Notes: generated by a model from the sequence alone, not told the origin. A stretch of 64,000 nt of DNA from Microbacterium maritypicum (GCF_041529975.1 NZ_CP168030.1:3720001-3784000); one strand, 5' to 3'; shown: positions 1 to 9,242, counted from the stretch's first letter. Made by a program: numbers and translations.

Positions 1-1730
1 GCCGCGTACTGGCCGCTCGGAGATGCGCACGCCTGCAGGATCGAATCCGCCGAGCTCACCTCGACCAGAGGGGTGGCCTTCCCGTCATCGTCGACACGGA
101 TCACGGCCTGTCCGATCGGCAGCCCCGCCTCGTCGCGCGAGACCACATGCCGGAGCGTGCCACCGGGGAACGGGGTGATCGAGGTGGCCGTGCCGTAGTC
201 GGGATCGGATGCCGCGAGCGGCTCCTCGGATCCGTCGGCGAGGTCGAGCTCGACCGCTGTGCCGTCGATCCGCTCGACGATCGCCGTGTACGTGCCACGG
301 GAGATGCCCTGGATGGTCGCCGCGAGTCCGAGGGACTGCACCCCCGCGTCGGTCGAGCGGTCGACGAGGGAGAGCGCACCGTCGAAGTCGATGAACAGCA
401 CGGCGGCGCTGTCGGGCACGAACTGCCAGACGAAAACGCTCGCCTCCTTGCCCGCGACCTCGATGATCTGAGGGTCGTCCTTGCCGTTCAGCGACTGGGT
501 GACCAGCACGCTCGCCCGACCTTCGTCGTCGCTCAGCTTGCGGTCGGAGTAGCTGTAGCCGACGAGGCCGCCGCGCTCGGAGACCTGGATCGCGCCCACG
601 TCGCCCTCACCGGGAAGCTTCAGCTCACGCTGATTCTTCCCATCACGATCCATCACGAGCAGCCGGGACCCTTCGCCCTCCTCGACCGCGACGACGAGCT
701 GGTTCGAGGTCGCCCGGAAGTCGTTGATCTTGTCGTGCTCGTAGACCGCCACCCCATCGCCCTTGAGGTCGGTGAGGAAGATCTTGTCCTTGCCGTCGAC
801 ATCGCGGCGCAGGATGAAGATGTGGGATGCCGGGGTTTCGAAGCTCGTCGTCAGGGTCGTCGAGGGACCCCCACCGGCACCGGTGACATCGGCGACACGC
901 ACGGTGTACTTCGTGGAGTCGTCGAGCGGAACGGTGAAGCGCACACCGACGCCCCGGCCGGAGGCATCGACGGTGAACGGCACGGCCGGCTCGACGGTGA
1001 CCTGCTCTGGATCGATGTCCGAGAGCGCCTGGTTCGCCGTGAGGATGACCCGGCTCCCGGACGATTCGATCGCCTGCGCGGTGTCGACCTGCACCTCGCT
1101 GATCCGTGGCCCCTGCAGGAGGCTCACGATCCCGAACGCGGTGCCGACGAGCACCAGGATGCCGAGGACCGCGCCGATCGTGAGGAGGAAGCGGCGCGAC
1201 GTCGCGGGGGTGCGGGCAGGTTCGCGTGCGGACGGCTCGCGGGAATCGGCCGGATCGAACGCCGCATCGCGCGGCTCAGCCTCGGCCTCGGCTTCGGCCT
1301 CGGCTTCGGCCTCGGTGTCGGCGGCATCGGAAGCGTCAGGGGACGCGACGAAAGGGGCCGCACCCACGACGACGGGCTCCGTGGGGAGAGGAACGGACGG
1401 AATCGCCGTCGCCTCGGCATCTTCCCGCGCAGCAGCCTCGAAGGCGGCCATCTTGCGGGCGGCGGCTTCCTGCTCCGCGACCTCGCGATCGCCCGCCTCA
1501 CGGACGGCGGCTTCGCGGGCAGCGGCCTCACGGGCGGCGGCCTCACGAGCAGCAGTCCCGCCCGCATCGGCACGCGGCTCCTCGGCGCTCGGCTCGGGCT
1601 CATGGTGCGTCGCGAGCGCGCGCTCGATCCGCTCGGCCTCGGCCGCCTCGGCTGCCTCTCTGGCCGCGCGCATCTCCGCACGAGTCTGCGGAACGGCGGG
1701 CACCTCGGGGCGATCGTCGTCAGTACTCAT
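1..1730 (-). CDS. Large membrane-anchored protein with extracytoplasmic beta-rich domain, partial (3' end beyond the left edge)
   Basis: An uninterrupted frame of 576 codons starts at ATG 1728-1730 and leaves the window without a stop. The first ~177 residues are charged and Ala/Glu-rich, with repeated AAREA units around residues 60-105 that look like a helix or coiled coil. One membrane segment follows at about 178-205 (LLTIGAVLGILVLVGTAFGI), then a long extracytoplasmic part with Ig/fibronectin-like and propeller-like strand patterns (for example FILRRDVDGKDKIFLTDLKG). No enzyme motif is recognised. The start overlaps the end of the TIGR03943-type gene by 11 bases, so it is probably the last known member of the zinc operon by translational coupling. 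A link to zinc is inference from position only. The two signals that fix the strand are the overlap and the coherent membrane-anchor design. Confidence 0.7.
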   Translation of the reverse strand, partial: MSTDDDRPEVPAVPQTRAEMRAAREAAEAAEAERIERALATHHEPEPSAEEPRADAGGTAAREAAAREAAAREAAVREAGDREVAEQEAAARKMAAFEAAAREDAEATAIPSVPLPTEPVVVGAAPFVASPDASDAADTEAEAEAEAEAEAEPRDAAFDPADSREPSAREPARTPATSRRFLLTIGAVLGILVLVGTAFGIVSLLQGPRISEVQVDTAQAIESSGSRVILTANQALSDIDPEQVTVEPAVPFTVDASGRGVGVRFTVPLDDSTKYTVRVADVTGAGGGPSTTLTTSFETPASHIFILRRDVDGKDKIFLTDLKGDGVAVYEHDKINDFRATSNQLVVAVEEGEGSRLLVMDRDGKNQRELKLPGEGDVGAIQVSERGGLVGYSYSDRKLSDDEGRASVLVTQSLNGKDDPQIIEVAGKEASVFVWQFVPDSAAVLFIDFDGALSLVDRSTDAGVQSLGLAATIQGISRGTYTAIVERIDGTAVELDLADGSEEPLAASDPDYGTATSITPFPGGTLRHVVSRDEAGLPIGQAVIRVDDDGKATPLVEVSSADSILQACASPSGQYA

Positions 1731-2532
1731 ACGGATCCCCCGGCTCGTCGATCGCGACGACATCGGTCGGCTCGACACGGAGCTTTCCGTCGGCATCCGC
1801 GCGCACGGTCCCGGTGATCTCGACCCACTGTCCGGTCGCGTAGTCATCCGGATCGACGTCGACCGGGAGTGCCGCGGTCTGCGCGTCGATCACGCAGTGC
1901 GTGATGACCAGTCGGGTGAGGTTCACGCCGTCATCGCCCGAGGAATCGGGTGTCACGAAGCCCGTGAGGGTCACCGGTGCGCCGTCATAGGCGGCGGTGT
2001 TCGTGGCCGCGGCGAAGACGCTCGCCCAGTCCCCCACGCCGAACGTGGAGGTGTCGGCGACGCCGAGCGCGACAGTGTCCGACCCCGCGAACAGCGCGCT
2101 CTGCTCCCCCGCGCGCGACATCGCCAGCTCGACCGACAGCGAGGCCGGCGGCAGCACGAGTGCGGCCGCGACGACGCCCGTGGCGATCACTCCGCCCGCG
2201 ACGGCACCGACACCCGCAAGAGAACGTCGAGGCGACGCGGGGTGCGAGCCGTGATCGGCATCATCCGAGCCCTCCGCGACCACCGGAGCGGGCCCGTGAT
2301 CGTGCCCGTGATCGCCCTCCTCGCCGAGCGGGAGCGTGCACGACCAGATCGCGCCGGCCAGTGTCACGACCGCGGCGGTGCACGCGAACCACACCGACTC
2401 GGGGCTGATGTAGAGGTTGAGACGCCCGGTGAGGCCGAGGCCGAGCGTGACCACCGAGATCACGGCGGCGAGCCCCACACCCAGCCAGCGGGTGCCGAGC
2501 GCGCGGGCGCGGATGGCGGTCTGCTCAGACAA
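1720..2532 (-). CDS. TIGR03943/DUF1980-type membrane protein (YcgQ-like), partner of the YraQ-type permease
   Basis: 270 residues from a TTG start that overlaps the stop of the permease gene by 8 bases. Two hydrophobic segments lie in the first ~60 residues, then a His/Asp-rich loop (GDHGHDHGP) that could bind metal, a third hydrophobic segment near residue 110, and an extracytoplasmic C-terminal half with the strand pattern typical of this family (VTLTGFV, LVITHCVIDAQTAALPV). Family members are normally encoded directly after a DUF318 permease, as here. The pair is thought to work in metal handling or export, but the substrate is not established. Position within the znu-zur operon supports zinc. 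Confidence 0.8.
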   Translation of the reverse strand: MSEQTAIRARALGTRWLGVGLAAVISVVTLGLGLTGRLNLYISPESVWFACTAAVVTLAGAIWSCTLPLGEEGDHGHDHGPAPVVAEGSDDADHGSHPASPRRSLAGVGAVAGGVIATGVVAAALVLPPASLSVELAMSRAGEQSALFAGSDTVALGVADTSTFGVGDWASVFAAATNTAAYDGAPVTLTGFVTPDSSGDDGVNLTRLVITHCVIDAQTAALPVDVDPDDYATGQWVEITGTVRADADGKLRVEPTDVVAIDEPGDPYEY

Positions 2533-3565
2533 GGACGTTCACCCCGATCCCGATGGCGAAGGCCGAGGCGAGCACGATGCCCACGATGCCCACGAGGGTG
2601 CGCGTCGTGAACGTGGTGCGCATGAGCGCGAGCATCTTGACGTCGACGAGCGGGCCCACCAGGAGGAAGGCGACGATGGCACCGGACGAGAACGTCGACG
2701 CGAACGACAGCGCGAAGAAGGCGTCGACGTTCGAGCAGATGGCGACGGTCATCGCGAGGATCATCATCGCGACGATCGACAGCACCGGGTTCGACCCGAT
2801 CGCCAGCAGCCATTCCCGCGGGATGAGCACCTGCACGGCTCCGGCGAGCGCCGAGCCGATCACCAGCGCGGGCATCACGGCGCGCAGCTCGACGAGGAAC
2901 TGCGTCAGGCTGCGGCGCACCGGCGTGCCCGGTTCGTGCGTCACGCGGTCGCACGTGTCGACGAAGCGCTGCGTGAGCATGCCGTCCGGGTCGGGGTGGC
3001 GGCTGTAGATCCAGCCGATCAGGTTCGCGATCAGGTAGCCGCCGACGAGGCGGGCGACCAGGATGCCGCCGTCCCAGCCGAACGCCGCGTGCGTGGTGAG
3101 GATCACGATCGGGTTCACGATCGGCGCCGCGATGAGGAAGGTCATCGCCTCGGCCGGAGCGAGCCCGCGCATCATCAGCCCGCGCGCGAAGGGCACGTTG
3201 CCGCACTCGCAGACCGGGATCAGCATGCCGAGCAGCGACAGCACGGCACGACGGGCCCAGGCGCGCCGAGGCAGCCAGCGGTGGATGACGTCGGGCGGCA
3301 GCCACACCTGCACCACGATCGACAGCAGCACGCCGAGGATCACGAACGGCAGCGCCTCGATGAGCACGCTCAGCGCGAGGGTGAGGCCGTCCTGCGCGCG
3401 GGTGGGGAGGGCTGCGGGGAAGAGCGTGGGCACGAAGGCGTCGATCAGGAACAGCGCCGCGATGATGACGACGCCGAGACCGACTCCGATCCAGGCCGAG
3501 CGCGCGGACGGCGCCGGGCGATGCGTGTGACCGTGACGGGTCGCCGTACCTGCCGAGGGGCTCAC
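2525..3565 (-). CDS. YraQ/DUF318-family permease
   Basis: 346 residues from GTG 3563-3565, which overlaps the zur stop as GTGA; a longer frame extends upstream but would run back through zur. About eight membrane segments are visible. The family hallmark motifs are present: PVCECGNVPFARG, with a Cys pair near the membrane, and the later AICSNVDAFFALSF repeat. DUF318 proteins resemble ArsP-type permeases and are thought to move metals or small organic metal compounds. The gene is sandwiched between zur and the TIGR03943 partner, so a zinc-related role is likely but inferred. Confidence 0.85.
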   Translation of the reverse strand: MSPSAGTATRHGHTHRPAPSARSAWIGVGLGVVIIAALFLIDAFVPTLFPAALPTRAQDGLTLALSVLIEALPFVILGVLLSIVVQVWLPPDVIHRWLPRRAWARRAVLSLLGMLIPVCECGNVPFARGLMMRGLAPAEAMTFLIAAPIVNPIVILTTHAAFGWDGGILVARLVGGYLIANLIGWIYSRHPDPDGMLTQRFVDTCDRVTHEPGTPVRRSLTQFLVELRAVMPALVIGSALAGAVQVLIPREWLLAIGSNPVLSIVAMMILAMTVAICSNVDAFFALSFASTFSSGAIVAFLLVGPLVDVKMLALMRTTFTTRTLVGIVGIVLASAFAIGIGVNVLV

Positions 3566-3978
3566 GGGTTCGCAGCCCTTTCGGCGTCTCGCTTGTTCGT
3601 GCACGGCGTGCACAGCCCGAAGATGTCGACCACGTGTGCGGCATCCGTGAATCCGTGCAGTGCCGCGGTGCGGTGCGCCCACTGCTCGACGTCCTTGGCC
3701 TCGATCTCGACCGTCAGGCCGCAGGACCGGCAGATGAGGTGGTGGTGGTGACCCTGCGTCGTGCAGGCGCGGTACAGCGCCTCACCCTCGGGGCTCTGCA
3801 ACGAATCGGCGTCACCGGAAGCGGCGAGGCCGGCGAGCGCGCGGTACACGGTGGCGAGGCCGATGCCGGTGTTGTCGTCACGCAGCGAGGCGTGGAGATT
3901 CTGCGCACTCACGAAACCGCGCGCGTCGGCGAGTGCTTCGCGCACGCGTTCGCGCTGCCAGGTGTTCCGCTGAGCCAT
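3562..3978 (-). CDS. zur: Zinc uptake regulator Zur (Fur family)
   Basis: 138 residues. An N-terminal winged helix (residues ~5-70, LATVYRALAGLA recognition region) is followed by the dimerisation domain with GHHHH (77-80), CRSC (83-86) and a C-terminal CTPC (123-126), i.e. the structural zinc Cys4 site plus the His-rich sensing site. Zur represses zinc uptake genes when zinc is plentiful. It lies directly downstream of znuACB and upstream of the permease pair, and the znuA promoter carries a matching inverted repeat, so Zur very likely represses its own operon. The other Fur-family member, at 46557, is catalase-linked and of the PerR type, which leaves this one as Zur. Confidence 0.92.
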   Translation of the reverse strand: MAQRNTWQRERVREALADARGFVSAQNLHASLRDDNTGIGLATVYRALAGLAASGDADSLQSPEGEALYRACTTQGHHHHLICRSCGLTVEIEAKDVEQWAHRTAALHGFTDAAHVVDIFGLCTPCTNKRDAERAANP

Positions 3979-4038
3979 GAGACGAGTCTAGGCCGCAGGG
4001 GTTGGCGAGGGCTGGGAGTGGACGCGCCCGCGCATGAC

Positions 4039-4899
4039 TCAGGCCCGGACGCGCTTCACCCGAGCCCGTGTCTTCTGCACGATCCAGCACACGACGTAGA
4101 TGGTGAACGACAGGGTCGTGATGTACGGGCTCACGGGCAGCGTGCCGGCGAGGGCGAGCAGGATGCCGCCGACGGCCGAGACGAATCCGAACAGGGCGGA
4201 CAGCAGTGGCACCGCGATGGGGCCGGCCGTGACCCGCATCGCCGCAGCGGCGGGTGTGACCAGCAGCGCCATCACCAGCAGCGCACCGATGATGTGCACG
4301 CTCACCGCGACGATGAGGCCGAGCAGCACCATGAACAGCAGGCTCACGGCACGGGTCGGCACTCCGCGCGCAGCAGCCGATTCCGGGTCGAGCGAGTCGA
4401 AGCGCAGCGGGTTCCACATCACGAGCAGCCCCAGCAGCACGACCATGCTGATGCCGATGAGCCAGCCGAGGTCGGGGCTCGACACCGACACGATCTGGCC
4501 GGTGAGCAGGCTGAACCGGTTGGCGCTGCGGCCGTCGTAGAGGGAGAGGAACAGGATGCCGAGGCCCAGGCCGAACGGCATCAGCACCCCGACGATCGAG
4601 TTGCGGTCCCTGGCCTTGGCGCCGAGGATGCCGATCAGGATCGCCGCGATCAGGGCGCCGGCCAACGACCCGAACACCACGCTGCCGCCGAACAGCAGGG
4701 CGGCGGCGGCACCCGCGAACGACAACTCGCTCACGCCGTGCACCGCGAACGCGAGGTCGCGCTGCATGACGAAGACGCCGATCAGTCCGCCGACGATGCC
4801 GAGGACGGCACCCGCGATGATCGAGTTCGACAGCAGGGCGACAAGCTCGCCGTAGTCCTGGAACGAGAAGACGTCGCTCCAGTCGACCAGGGGCCTCAT
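4039..4899 (-). CDS. znuB: Zinc ABC transporter permease ZnuB
   Basis: 286 residues with about eight to nine membrane segments. It belongs to the ABC-3 permease family (ZnuB/MntB/TroC). The family features AVHGVSELSFAGAAAALLFG and the late GALLVMALLVTPAAAA segment are clear. The start ATG overlaps the stop of znuC as ATGA (4896-4899). It forms the membrane channel for zinc imported by the ZnuA-ZnuC system. A gap of 60 bases separates its stop from zur; I see no strong terminator there, so read-through into zur is expected. Confidence 0.93.
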   Translation of the reverse strand: MRPLVDWSDVFSFQDYGELVALLSNSIIAGAVLGIVGGLIGVFVMQRDLAFAVHGVSELSFAGAAAALLFGGSVVFGSLAGALIAAILIGILGAKARDRNSIVGVLMPFGLGLGILFLSLYDGRSANRFSLLTGQIVSVSSPDLGWLIGISMVVLLGLLVMWNPLRFDSLDPESAAARGVPTRAVSLLFMVLLGLIVAVSVHIIGALLVMALLVTPAAAAMRVTAGPIAVPLLSALFGFVSAVGGILLALAGTLPVSPYITTLSFTIYVVCWIVQKTRARVKRVRA

Positions 4900-5717
4900 G
4901 CCGCTCCTCCGTGCTCGTGGTCGCCGTGGTCGTGGTGCGGCTCGGCATCCGGAACACCGACGACGACCAGCCGGTCGCCCGCGCGGAGCACGAACACCGG
5001 GGTGCCGTAGAGGTCGCTGAGCACGCGGGTCTGCAGCACCTCGTCGGGAGTGCCCAGGAGGAACCGGCCGCCCGCGATGTAGAGGATGCGGTCGACACGG
5101 CCGAGGATCGGGTTGATGTCGTGCGTGACGAACAGCACTGCGGCCTCGCGCTCACGGCGTTGGCGGTCGATGATGTCGGTCACGGCCAGCTGGTTGGCCA
5201 GGTCGAGGTTCGACAGTGGCTCGTCGCACAGCAGCAGCGCCGGCTCGTCGGCGAGGGCCTGACCGACCCGCAGCCGCTGCTGCTCGCCACCTGAGAGCAG
5301 GCCGACGCGACGATCGGCGAAGTGCGAGGCACCGACCGCGTCGAGCAGCCGGTCGACCTTGGCGCGGTCGCCGCGATGCGGGATCGGGAACCCGAACCGG
5401 CTTCCGCTGACGCCGAGGCCCACCAGGTCGCGGGCTCGCATGCTGGTGTCGGGGGCGAGGTTGCGCTGCTGCGGGATGTAGCCGATGCGGGAGTTCCCGC
5501 GGTGCACGGGCTCCCCCGCGACACGGATCGACCCTGAAGACAGCGGCTGCAGACCGAGGATGCTGCGCAGCAGCGTGGTCTTGCCCGACCCGGACGGGCC
5601 GAGCACCGCGATGAACTCGCCGGGCTGCACCGTCAGGTCGAGCCCTGACCAGAGTTCGCGATCCCCGCGCTGGAGCGCGGCGTCGGTGATCTCGAGGACC
5701 GGAGCGCCGCCGCTCAC
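4896..5717 (-). CDS. znuC: Zinc ABC transporter ATP-binding protein ZnuC
   Basis: 273 residues. Walker A is GPSGSGKTTLL (~39-49), the Q-loop is IGYIPQQRN, the signature is LSGGEQQRLRVGQAL and Walker B is LLLCDEPLSNLD. The C-terminal tail is His-rich (HHDHGDHEHGG), which may bind zinc. Translation starts at GTG overlapping the znuA stop (GTGA) and ends overlapping znuB, so the three transporter genes are translationally coupled. It powers zinc import from the cytoplasmic face. Confidence 0.93.
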   Translation of the reverse strand: MSGGAPVLEITDAALQRGDRELWSGLDLTVQPGEFIAVLGPSGSGKTTLLRSILGLQPLSSGSIRVAGEPVHRGNSRIGYIPQQRNLAPDTSMRARDLVGLGVSGSRFGFPIPHRGDRAKVDRLLDAVGASHFADRRVGLLSGGEQQRLRVGQALADEPALLLCDEPLSNLDLANQLAVTDIIDRQRREREAAVLFVTHDINPILGRVDRILYIAGGRFLLGTPDEVLQTRVLSDLYGTPVFVLRAGDRLVVVGVPDAEPHHDHGDHEHGGAA

Positions 5718-6712
5718 GGCTGGACAGCGGCGGCGAGGCTCTTGATCGCGTCACTCATCCACTCAGAGTACGACGATCCGTCCTCGAGCAGCTCCGTGAA
5801 GGCGACGACGGGGATGCCGGCGTCCTTCGCGGCCGCCTCGACGCGCTCGGTCTCCGCGCCACCGGTCTGCGCGTTGGTCAGCAAGGCCGTGGCCTGTCCG
5901 TCTTCGATCACCTTCAGCGCCTCGAGCAGCACGGCGGGAGCCACATCGGTACCTTCCTCGACCGACTCGGCGAACCCTTCGGGCGTGACGTCGGTGAGGC
6001 CGGCCGCGGCGGCGAGGTAGCCGGGCAGCGGCTCGGTCATGAAGACCGTGGCCCCTGCGGCATCCGTCTTGATGGTCTCGAGGTCGGCCTCGAAGCCCTC
6101 CAGGTCGGCGACGATCTCGTCGGCGTTGGCCGCGAACTCCTTCGCGCCGTCGGGGTCGAGCTCGGCCAGCTCGTCGGAGATCGCCTCGACGACATGGATC
6201 ATCGTGTGCGGGTCGAACCAGACGTGCTCGTTGAAGCCCTCGATGTGGTTATGGCCTTCGTGACCCTCTTCACCCTCGGCGTGATCGTGGTCGTGGGACT
6301 CGTCGTCGGCGTGGTCGTGCTCGGCCTCGTCGTGGCCTTCGTTGCCGGGGAAGTCGTGCGAGAACTCGACCGCCGTGACGACGTGCGGGTCCTTCGCGTC
6401 CTCGAGCAGCGTGTCGACGAAGGCGTCGTAGCCGCCGCCGTTCTCGATCACCAGGTCGGCCTTCTGCACGGTGAGGCGGTCTCGCGCGGTCGCCTCGTAG
6501 GAGTGCGGGTCCTGCGAGGCCGAGGTGATGAGCGACTCGACCTCTACGCGGTCGCCGCCGATCTGCGCGGCGATGTCGCCGTAGACGTTGGTGCTCGCGA
6601 CGACCGTGATGGTGCCGTCGTCGCCCTCTCCCGCTGCCGGGGTGGTGGAGCATCCGGCCAACGCGAGGGCGGCGACGGATGCGAGGGCGAGGGCGACGAC
6701 GGGCTTCTTCAT
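5714..6712 (-). CDS. znuA: Zinc-binding lipoprotein ZnuA (ABC transporter substrate-binding protein)
   Basis: 332 residues. The signal peptide ends in lipobox LAGC (C20), so the protein is a surface lipoprotein. It is a cluster A-I metal-binding protein: the first ligand is in the SQDPHSYEAT segment, then a long Asp/His-rich loop (about residues 125-160, HDEAEHDHADDESHDHDHAE), then NEHVWFDP. The acidic His loop is the hallmark of zinc- rather than manganese-specific members. It is the first gene of the zinc operon, and the -10 box TAGAGT sits 6 bases before the ATG. Confidence 0.94.
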   Translation of the reverse strand: MKKPVVALALASVAALALAGCSTTPAAGEGDDGTITVVASTNVYGDIAAQIGGDRVEVESLITSASQDPHSYEATARDRLTVQKADLVIENGGGYDAFVDTLLEDAKDPHVVTAVEFSHDFPGNEGHDEAEHDHADDESHDHDHAEGEEGHEGHNHIEGFNEHVWFDPHTMIHVVEAISDELAELDPDGAKEFAANADEIVADLEGFEADLETIKTDAAGATVFMTEPLPGYLAAAAGLTDVTPEGFAESVEEGTDVAPAVLLEALKVIEDGQATALLTNAQTGGAETERVEAAAKDAGIPVVAFTELLEDGSSYSEWMSDAIKSLAAAVQP

Positions 6713-6718
6713 GCCTTC

Positions 6719-6748
6719 ACTCTAAACGCTAATGAGAACCATTATCAA
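6719..6748 (-). promoter_or_regulatory. znuA promoter with Zur box
   Basis: On the minus strand TTGATA (6748-6743) and TAGAGT (6724-6719) form -35 and -10 boxes with an 18-base spacer. The 15-base inverted repeat TGATAATGGTTCTCA (6747-6733) covers the -35 box and spacer; its half-sites TGAnAA / TTnTCA match perfectly. This fits the known Zur-box style of AT-rich TGA...TCA dyads, so zinc-loaded Zur would block RNA polymerase. Confidence 0.8.
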
Positions 6749-6788
6749 GTTGGGCGGGATGCCGCGCCCCGGGCGCGACGCCGCGGGC

Positions 6789-8141
6789 TCACTCCACCAG
6801 CAACGCGGGCTCCTCGAGCACGGAGGCGACGTCGGCGATGAAGCGGCTCATGCCGTCGCCGTCGATCACGCGGTGGTCGAACGATCCGGCGACCGTGGTC
6901 ACCCAGCGCGGGCGCACCTCGCCGTCGACGACCCACGGCTTCTGGCTGATGGTGCCCATCGCCACGATGCCGGCCTCGCCGGGGTTGATGATCGGGGTGC
7001 CGGCATCCATCCCGAACACACCGATGTTGGTGATCGTGATCGTGCCGCCCTGCTGATCGGCCGGCGGCGTCTTGCCCTCGCGAGCCGTGAGCGTCAGGCG
7101 GTTCAGCGCCCGCGCCAGGTCCTTCATGCTCAGGTCCTGCGCGTCCTTGATGTTCGGCACGAGCAGGCCGCGCGGGGTGGCGGCGGCGATGCCGAGGTTC
7201 ACGTAGTGGCGCACGGCGATCTCGGCACCGGCATCCGTCTCGATCCAGGCGGCGTTCACCATCGGCGTGCGACGAGCCGCCCAGATCACGGCCCTGGCCA
7301 CGATGAGCAGCGGCGAGACCTTGATGTCGGCGTAGTCCGGCGAGGCCTTGAGCCGCTTCACGAGTTCCATCGTGCGGCTGGCGTCGACCTCTTTCCACAC
7401 CGTCACGTGCGGAGCCGAGTACGCGCTCTGCACCATGGCAGAGGAGGTGGCCTTGCGCACACCCTTGACCGGGATGGACTCGGTGCGGTCGTCGCCGGCG
7501 GCGGAAGGACGCGTGGCGGTGATGCCGCGGGCGAGTCCGGCCGGAGCGGCCTGCGGCGCGGGCACGGTCTCCTCGCGCACATCACCCCACTCGGGCGTCT
7601 CGATGTTGCGGAAGACGCTCGCCTGTGAGGCGTGCTTGACCACGTCGTCCCGGGTCACCTCGCCATCGGCACCGGTCGCGGCGACCGCCGTGAGATCGAC
7701 CCCGAGGTCGCGCGCGAGCTTGCGGATCGGCGGCTTCGCGATCACGCCCACCGAGGAGCGGACCGGACGCTCGGCCGCGCGCTTTCGACGCGAGGTCGCG
7801 CCGCCGCCCGTGCCGTAACCGACGAGCACCGAGCCGCCACCCTCCTCCGGGGCCGGGGTCTCGGCCGTGGCGACGACACCGGGGCCGGCGTCGTCACGCG
7901 CATCCGTGATGAAGGTGATGATGGGCGAACCGACCTCGACCGTCGCTCCTTCGGCGGCGAGCAGCTCGCCGACGACGCCCGCGTGCGGAGACGGCAGTTC
8001 CACGAGCGACTTGGCCGTCTCGATCTCGCACAACACGTCGTTGATCGCGACGGTGTCGCCCGGGGCGACCTTCCAGGCGACGATCTCCGCCTCGGTCAGG
8101 CCCTCCCCGACGTCGGGGAGGGTGAAGTTCTGCGTGTTCAT
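6789..8141 (-). CDS. bkdC: 2-oxoacid dehydrogenase E2 (dihydrolipoyl acyltransferase, branched-chain type)
   Basis: 450 residues from ATG 8141 with AGAGGA before it. One N-terminal lipoyl domain carries the lipoylated lysine in IETAKSLVE (~40-48). A peripheral E3/E1-binding domain follows ([14 protein letters not shown], ~145-180), then the catalytic domain, which ends with [10 protein letters not shown], the HxxxDG active site of acyltransferases. E2 moves the acyl group to CoA at the core of the complex. E1 subunits lie just upstream; no E3 gene is in this window. The branched-chain assignment is by resemblance and gene order; pyruvate cannot be excluded. Confidence 0.88.
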   Translation of the reverse strand: MNTQNFTLPDVGEGLTEAEIVAWKVAPGDTVAINDVLCEIETAKSLVELPSPHAGVVGELLAAEGATVEVGSPIITFITDARDDAGPGVVATAETPAPEEGGGSVLVGYGTGGGATSRRKRAAERPVRSSVGVIAKPPIRKLARDLGVDLTAVAATGADGEVTRDDVVKHASQASVFRNIETPEWGDVREETVPAPQAAPAGLARGITATRPSAAGDDRTESIPVKGVRKATSSAMVQSAYSAPHVTVWKEVDASRTMELVKRLKASPDYADIKVSPLLIVARAVIWAARRTPMVNAAWIETDAGAEIAVRHYVNLGIAAATPRGLLVPNIKDAQDLSMKDLARALNRLTLTAREGKTPPADQQGGTITITNIGVFGMDAGTPIINPGEAGIVAMGTISQKPWVVDGEVRPRWVTTVAGSFDHRVIDGDGMSRFIADVASVLEEPALLVE

Positions 8142-8166
8142 GATTGATCCTCTCGTGGACCGTGTG

Positions 8167-8246
8167 CACAACTCCTCAAAAGCGAGGCGAATCGCCCTGA
8201 CCCAGGCGCATCGGAGCCCCGCTCGCTGGATTTCTGAGGAGTTGTG
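8167..8246. repeat. Palindromic intergenic repeat, copy A
   Basis: CACAACTCCTCA (8167-8178) is matched by its exact inverse TGAGGAGTTGTG (8235-8246). Inside, AGCGAG (8181-8186) pairs with CTCGCT (8222-8227), so the whole element can fold into a long hairpin. It lies in the 120-base gap between the E1beta and E2 genes. The same arm sequence recurs in the repeat at 36851-36936, so this looks like a dispersed REP-like or miniature mobile element, not an operon-specific signal. Confidence 0.75.
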
Positions 8247-8261
8247 AACATGGAACGTCGG

Positions 8262-9242
8262 TCAGTAGGCCAGGGAGCGGTCGACGGCTTCGAGGATGCG
8301 GTCGGCATCCGGGAGGTACACGCCCTCGAGCTTCGCCGGCGGGAACGGGGTGTCGTAGCCGGAGACGCGAAGCACCGGCGCCTCGAGCGCGTAGAAGGCG
8401 CGCTCCATGACGGTGGCCGCGATCTCGCCGCCGATGCTGGCGAAGCCCTGGGCCTCCTGCGCGTAGACCATGCGCCCGGTCTTGCGGATCGAGTCCAGGA
8501 TGGGCTCGTAGTCGACCGGAGAGAGCGAGCGCACGTCGACGACCTCACAGCTCGTGCCCTCGGCTTCGGCGAGCGCGGCGGCCTGCAGCAGCGTGGTGAC
8601 CATCGCGCCGTGGCCGACGAGCGTCACGTCACTGCCGGTCCGCACGACGCGCGAGGAATGCAGCGGAACGGCGGAGGCGTCGAGCTCGACCTCGCCCTTC
8701 TGCCAGTACCGGCTCTTCGGCTCCATGAAGATCACGGGGTCGTTCGAGGCGATCGCCTCCTGGATCATCCAATACGCGTCGTTGGGCGTCGACGGCGACA
8801 CCACGCGCAGGCCGGGAGTGTGGGCGAAGTACGCCTCCGGACTCTCCTGGTGGTGCTCGACCGCGCCGATGTGCCCGCCATAAGGGATGCGGATCACGAT
8901 CGGCATGCTGAGCGCGCCCTCGTGCCGGTTGGTGAGCTTCGCGAGCTGCGTGGTGATCTGGTCGAACGCCGGGAACACGAAACCGTCGAACTGGATCTCG
9001 ATGACGGGACGGTAGCCGACCATCGCCATGCCGATCGCGGTGCCGACGATCCCGGACTCGGCGAGCGGGGTGTCGAGCACCCGACGGTCGCCGAAATCGC
9101 GCTGCAGGTGCTCGGTCACACGGAAGACGCCGCCGAGCTTGCCGATGTCCTCGCCCATGAGCAGGACCTTCGGGTCGTTCTCCATCGCCCTGCGCATCCC
9201 CGCGTTCAGCGCCTTGCTGAGCGGCATCGTCTCGAGGGTCAT
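8262..9242 (-). CDS. bkdB: 2-oxoacid dehydrogenase E1 beta subunit
   Basis: 326 residues, the usual length for an E1beta. It has the transketolase-like pyrimidine-binding start (LLMGEDIGKLGGVFRVTEHL), FDGFVFPAFDQITTQLAKL, and the C-terminal transketolase domain (EVVDVRSLSPVDYEPILDSI). With E1alpha it forms the thiamine-diphosphate decarboxylase that feeds acyl groups to the lipoyl domain of E2. Its ATG overlaps the E1alpha stop (ATGA, 9239-9242). Downstream, a palindromic repeat separates it from E2. Confidence 0.9.
   Translation of the reverse strand: MTLETMPLSKALNAGMRRAMENDPKVLLMGEDIGKLGGVFRVTEHLQRDFGDRRVLDTPLAESGIVGTAIGMAMVGYRPVIEIQFDGFVFPAFDQITTQLAKLTNRHEGALSMPIVIRIPYGGHIGAVEHHQESPEAYFAHTPGLRVVSPSTPNDAYWMIQEAIASNDPVIFMEPKSRYWQKGEVELDASAVPLHSSRVVRTGSDVTLVGHGAMVTTLLQAAALAEAEGTSCEVVDVRSLSPVDYEPILDSIRKTGRMVYAQEAQGFASIGGEIAATVMERAFYALEAPVLRVSGYDTPFPPAKLEGVYLPDADRILEAVDRSLAY

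Noticed and set aside
147..1817. A 556-codon open frame on the plus strand at the left edge
   Set aside because: The opposite strand holds a coherent 576-codon frame with a membrane anchor and an 11-base overlap with the next operon gene; the plus frame is low-complexity antisense.
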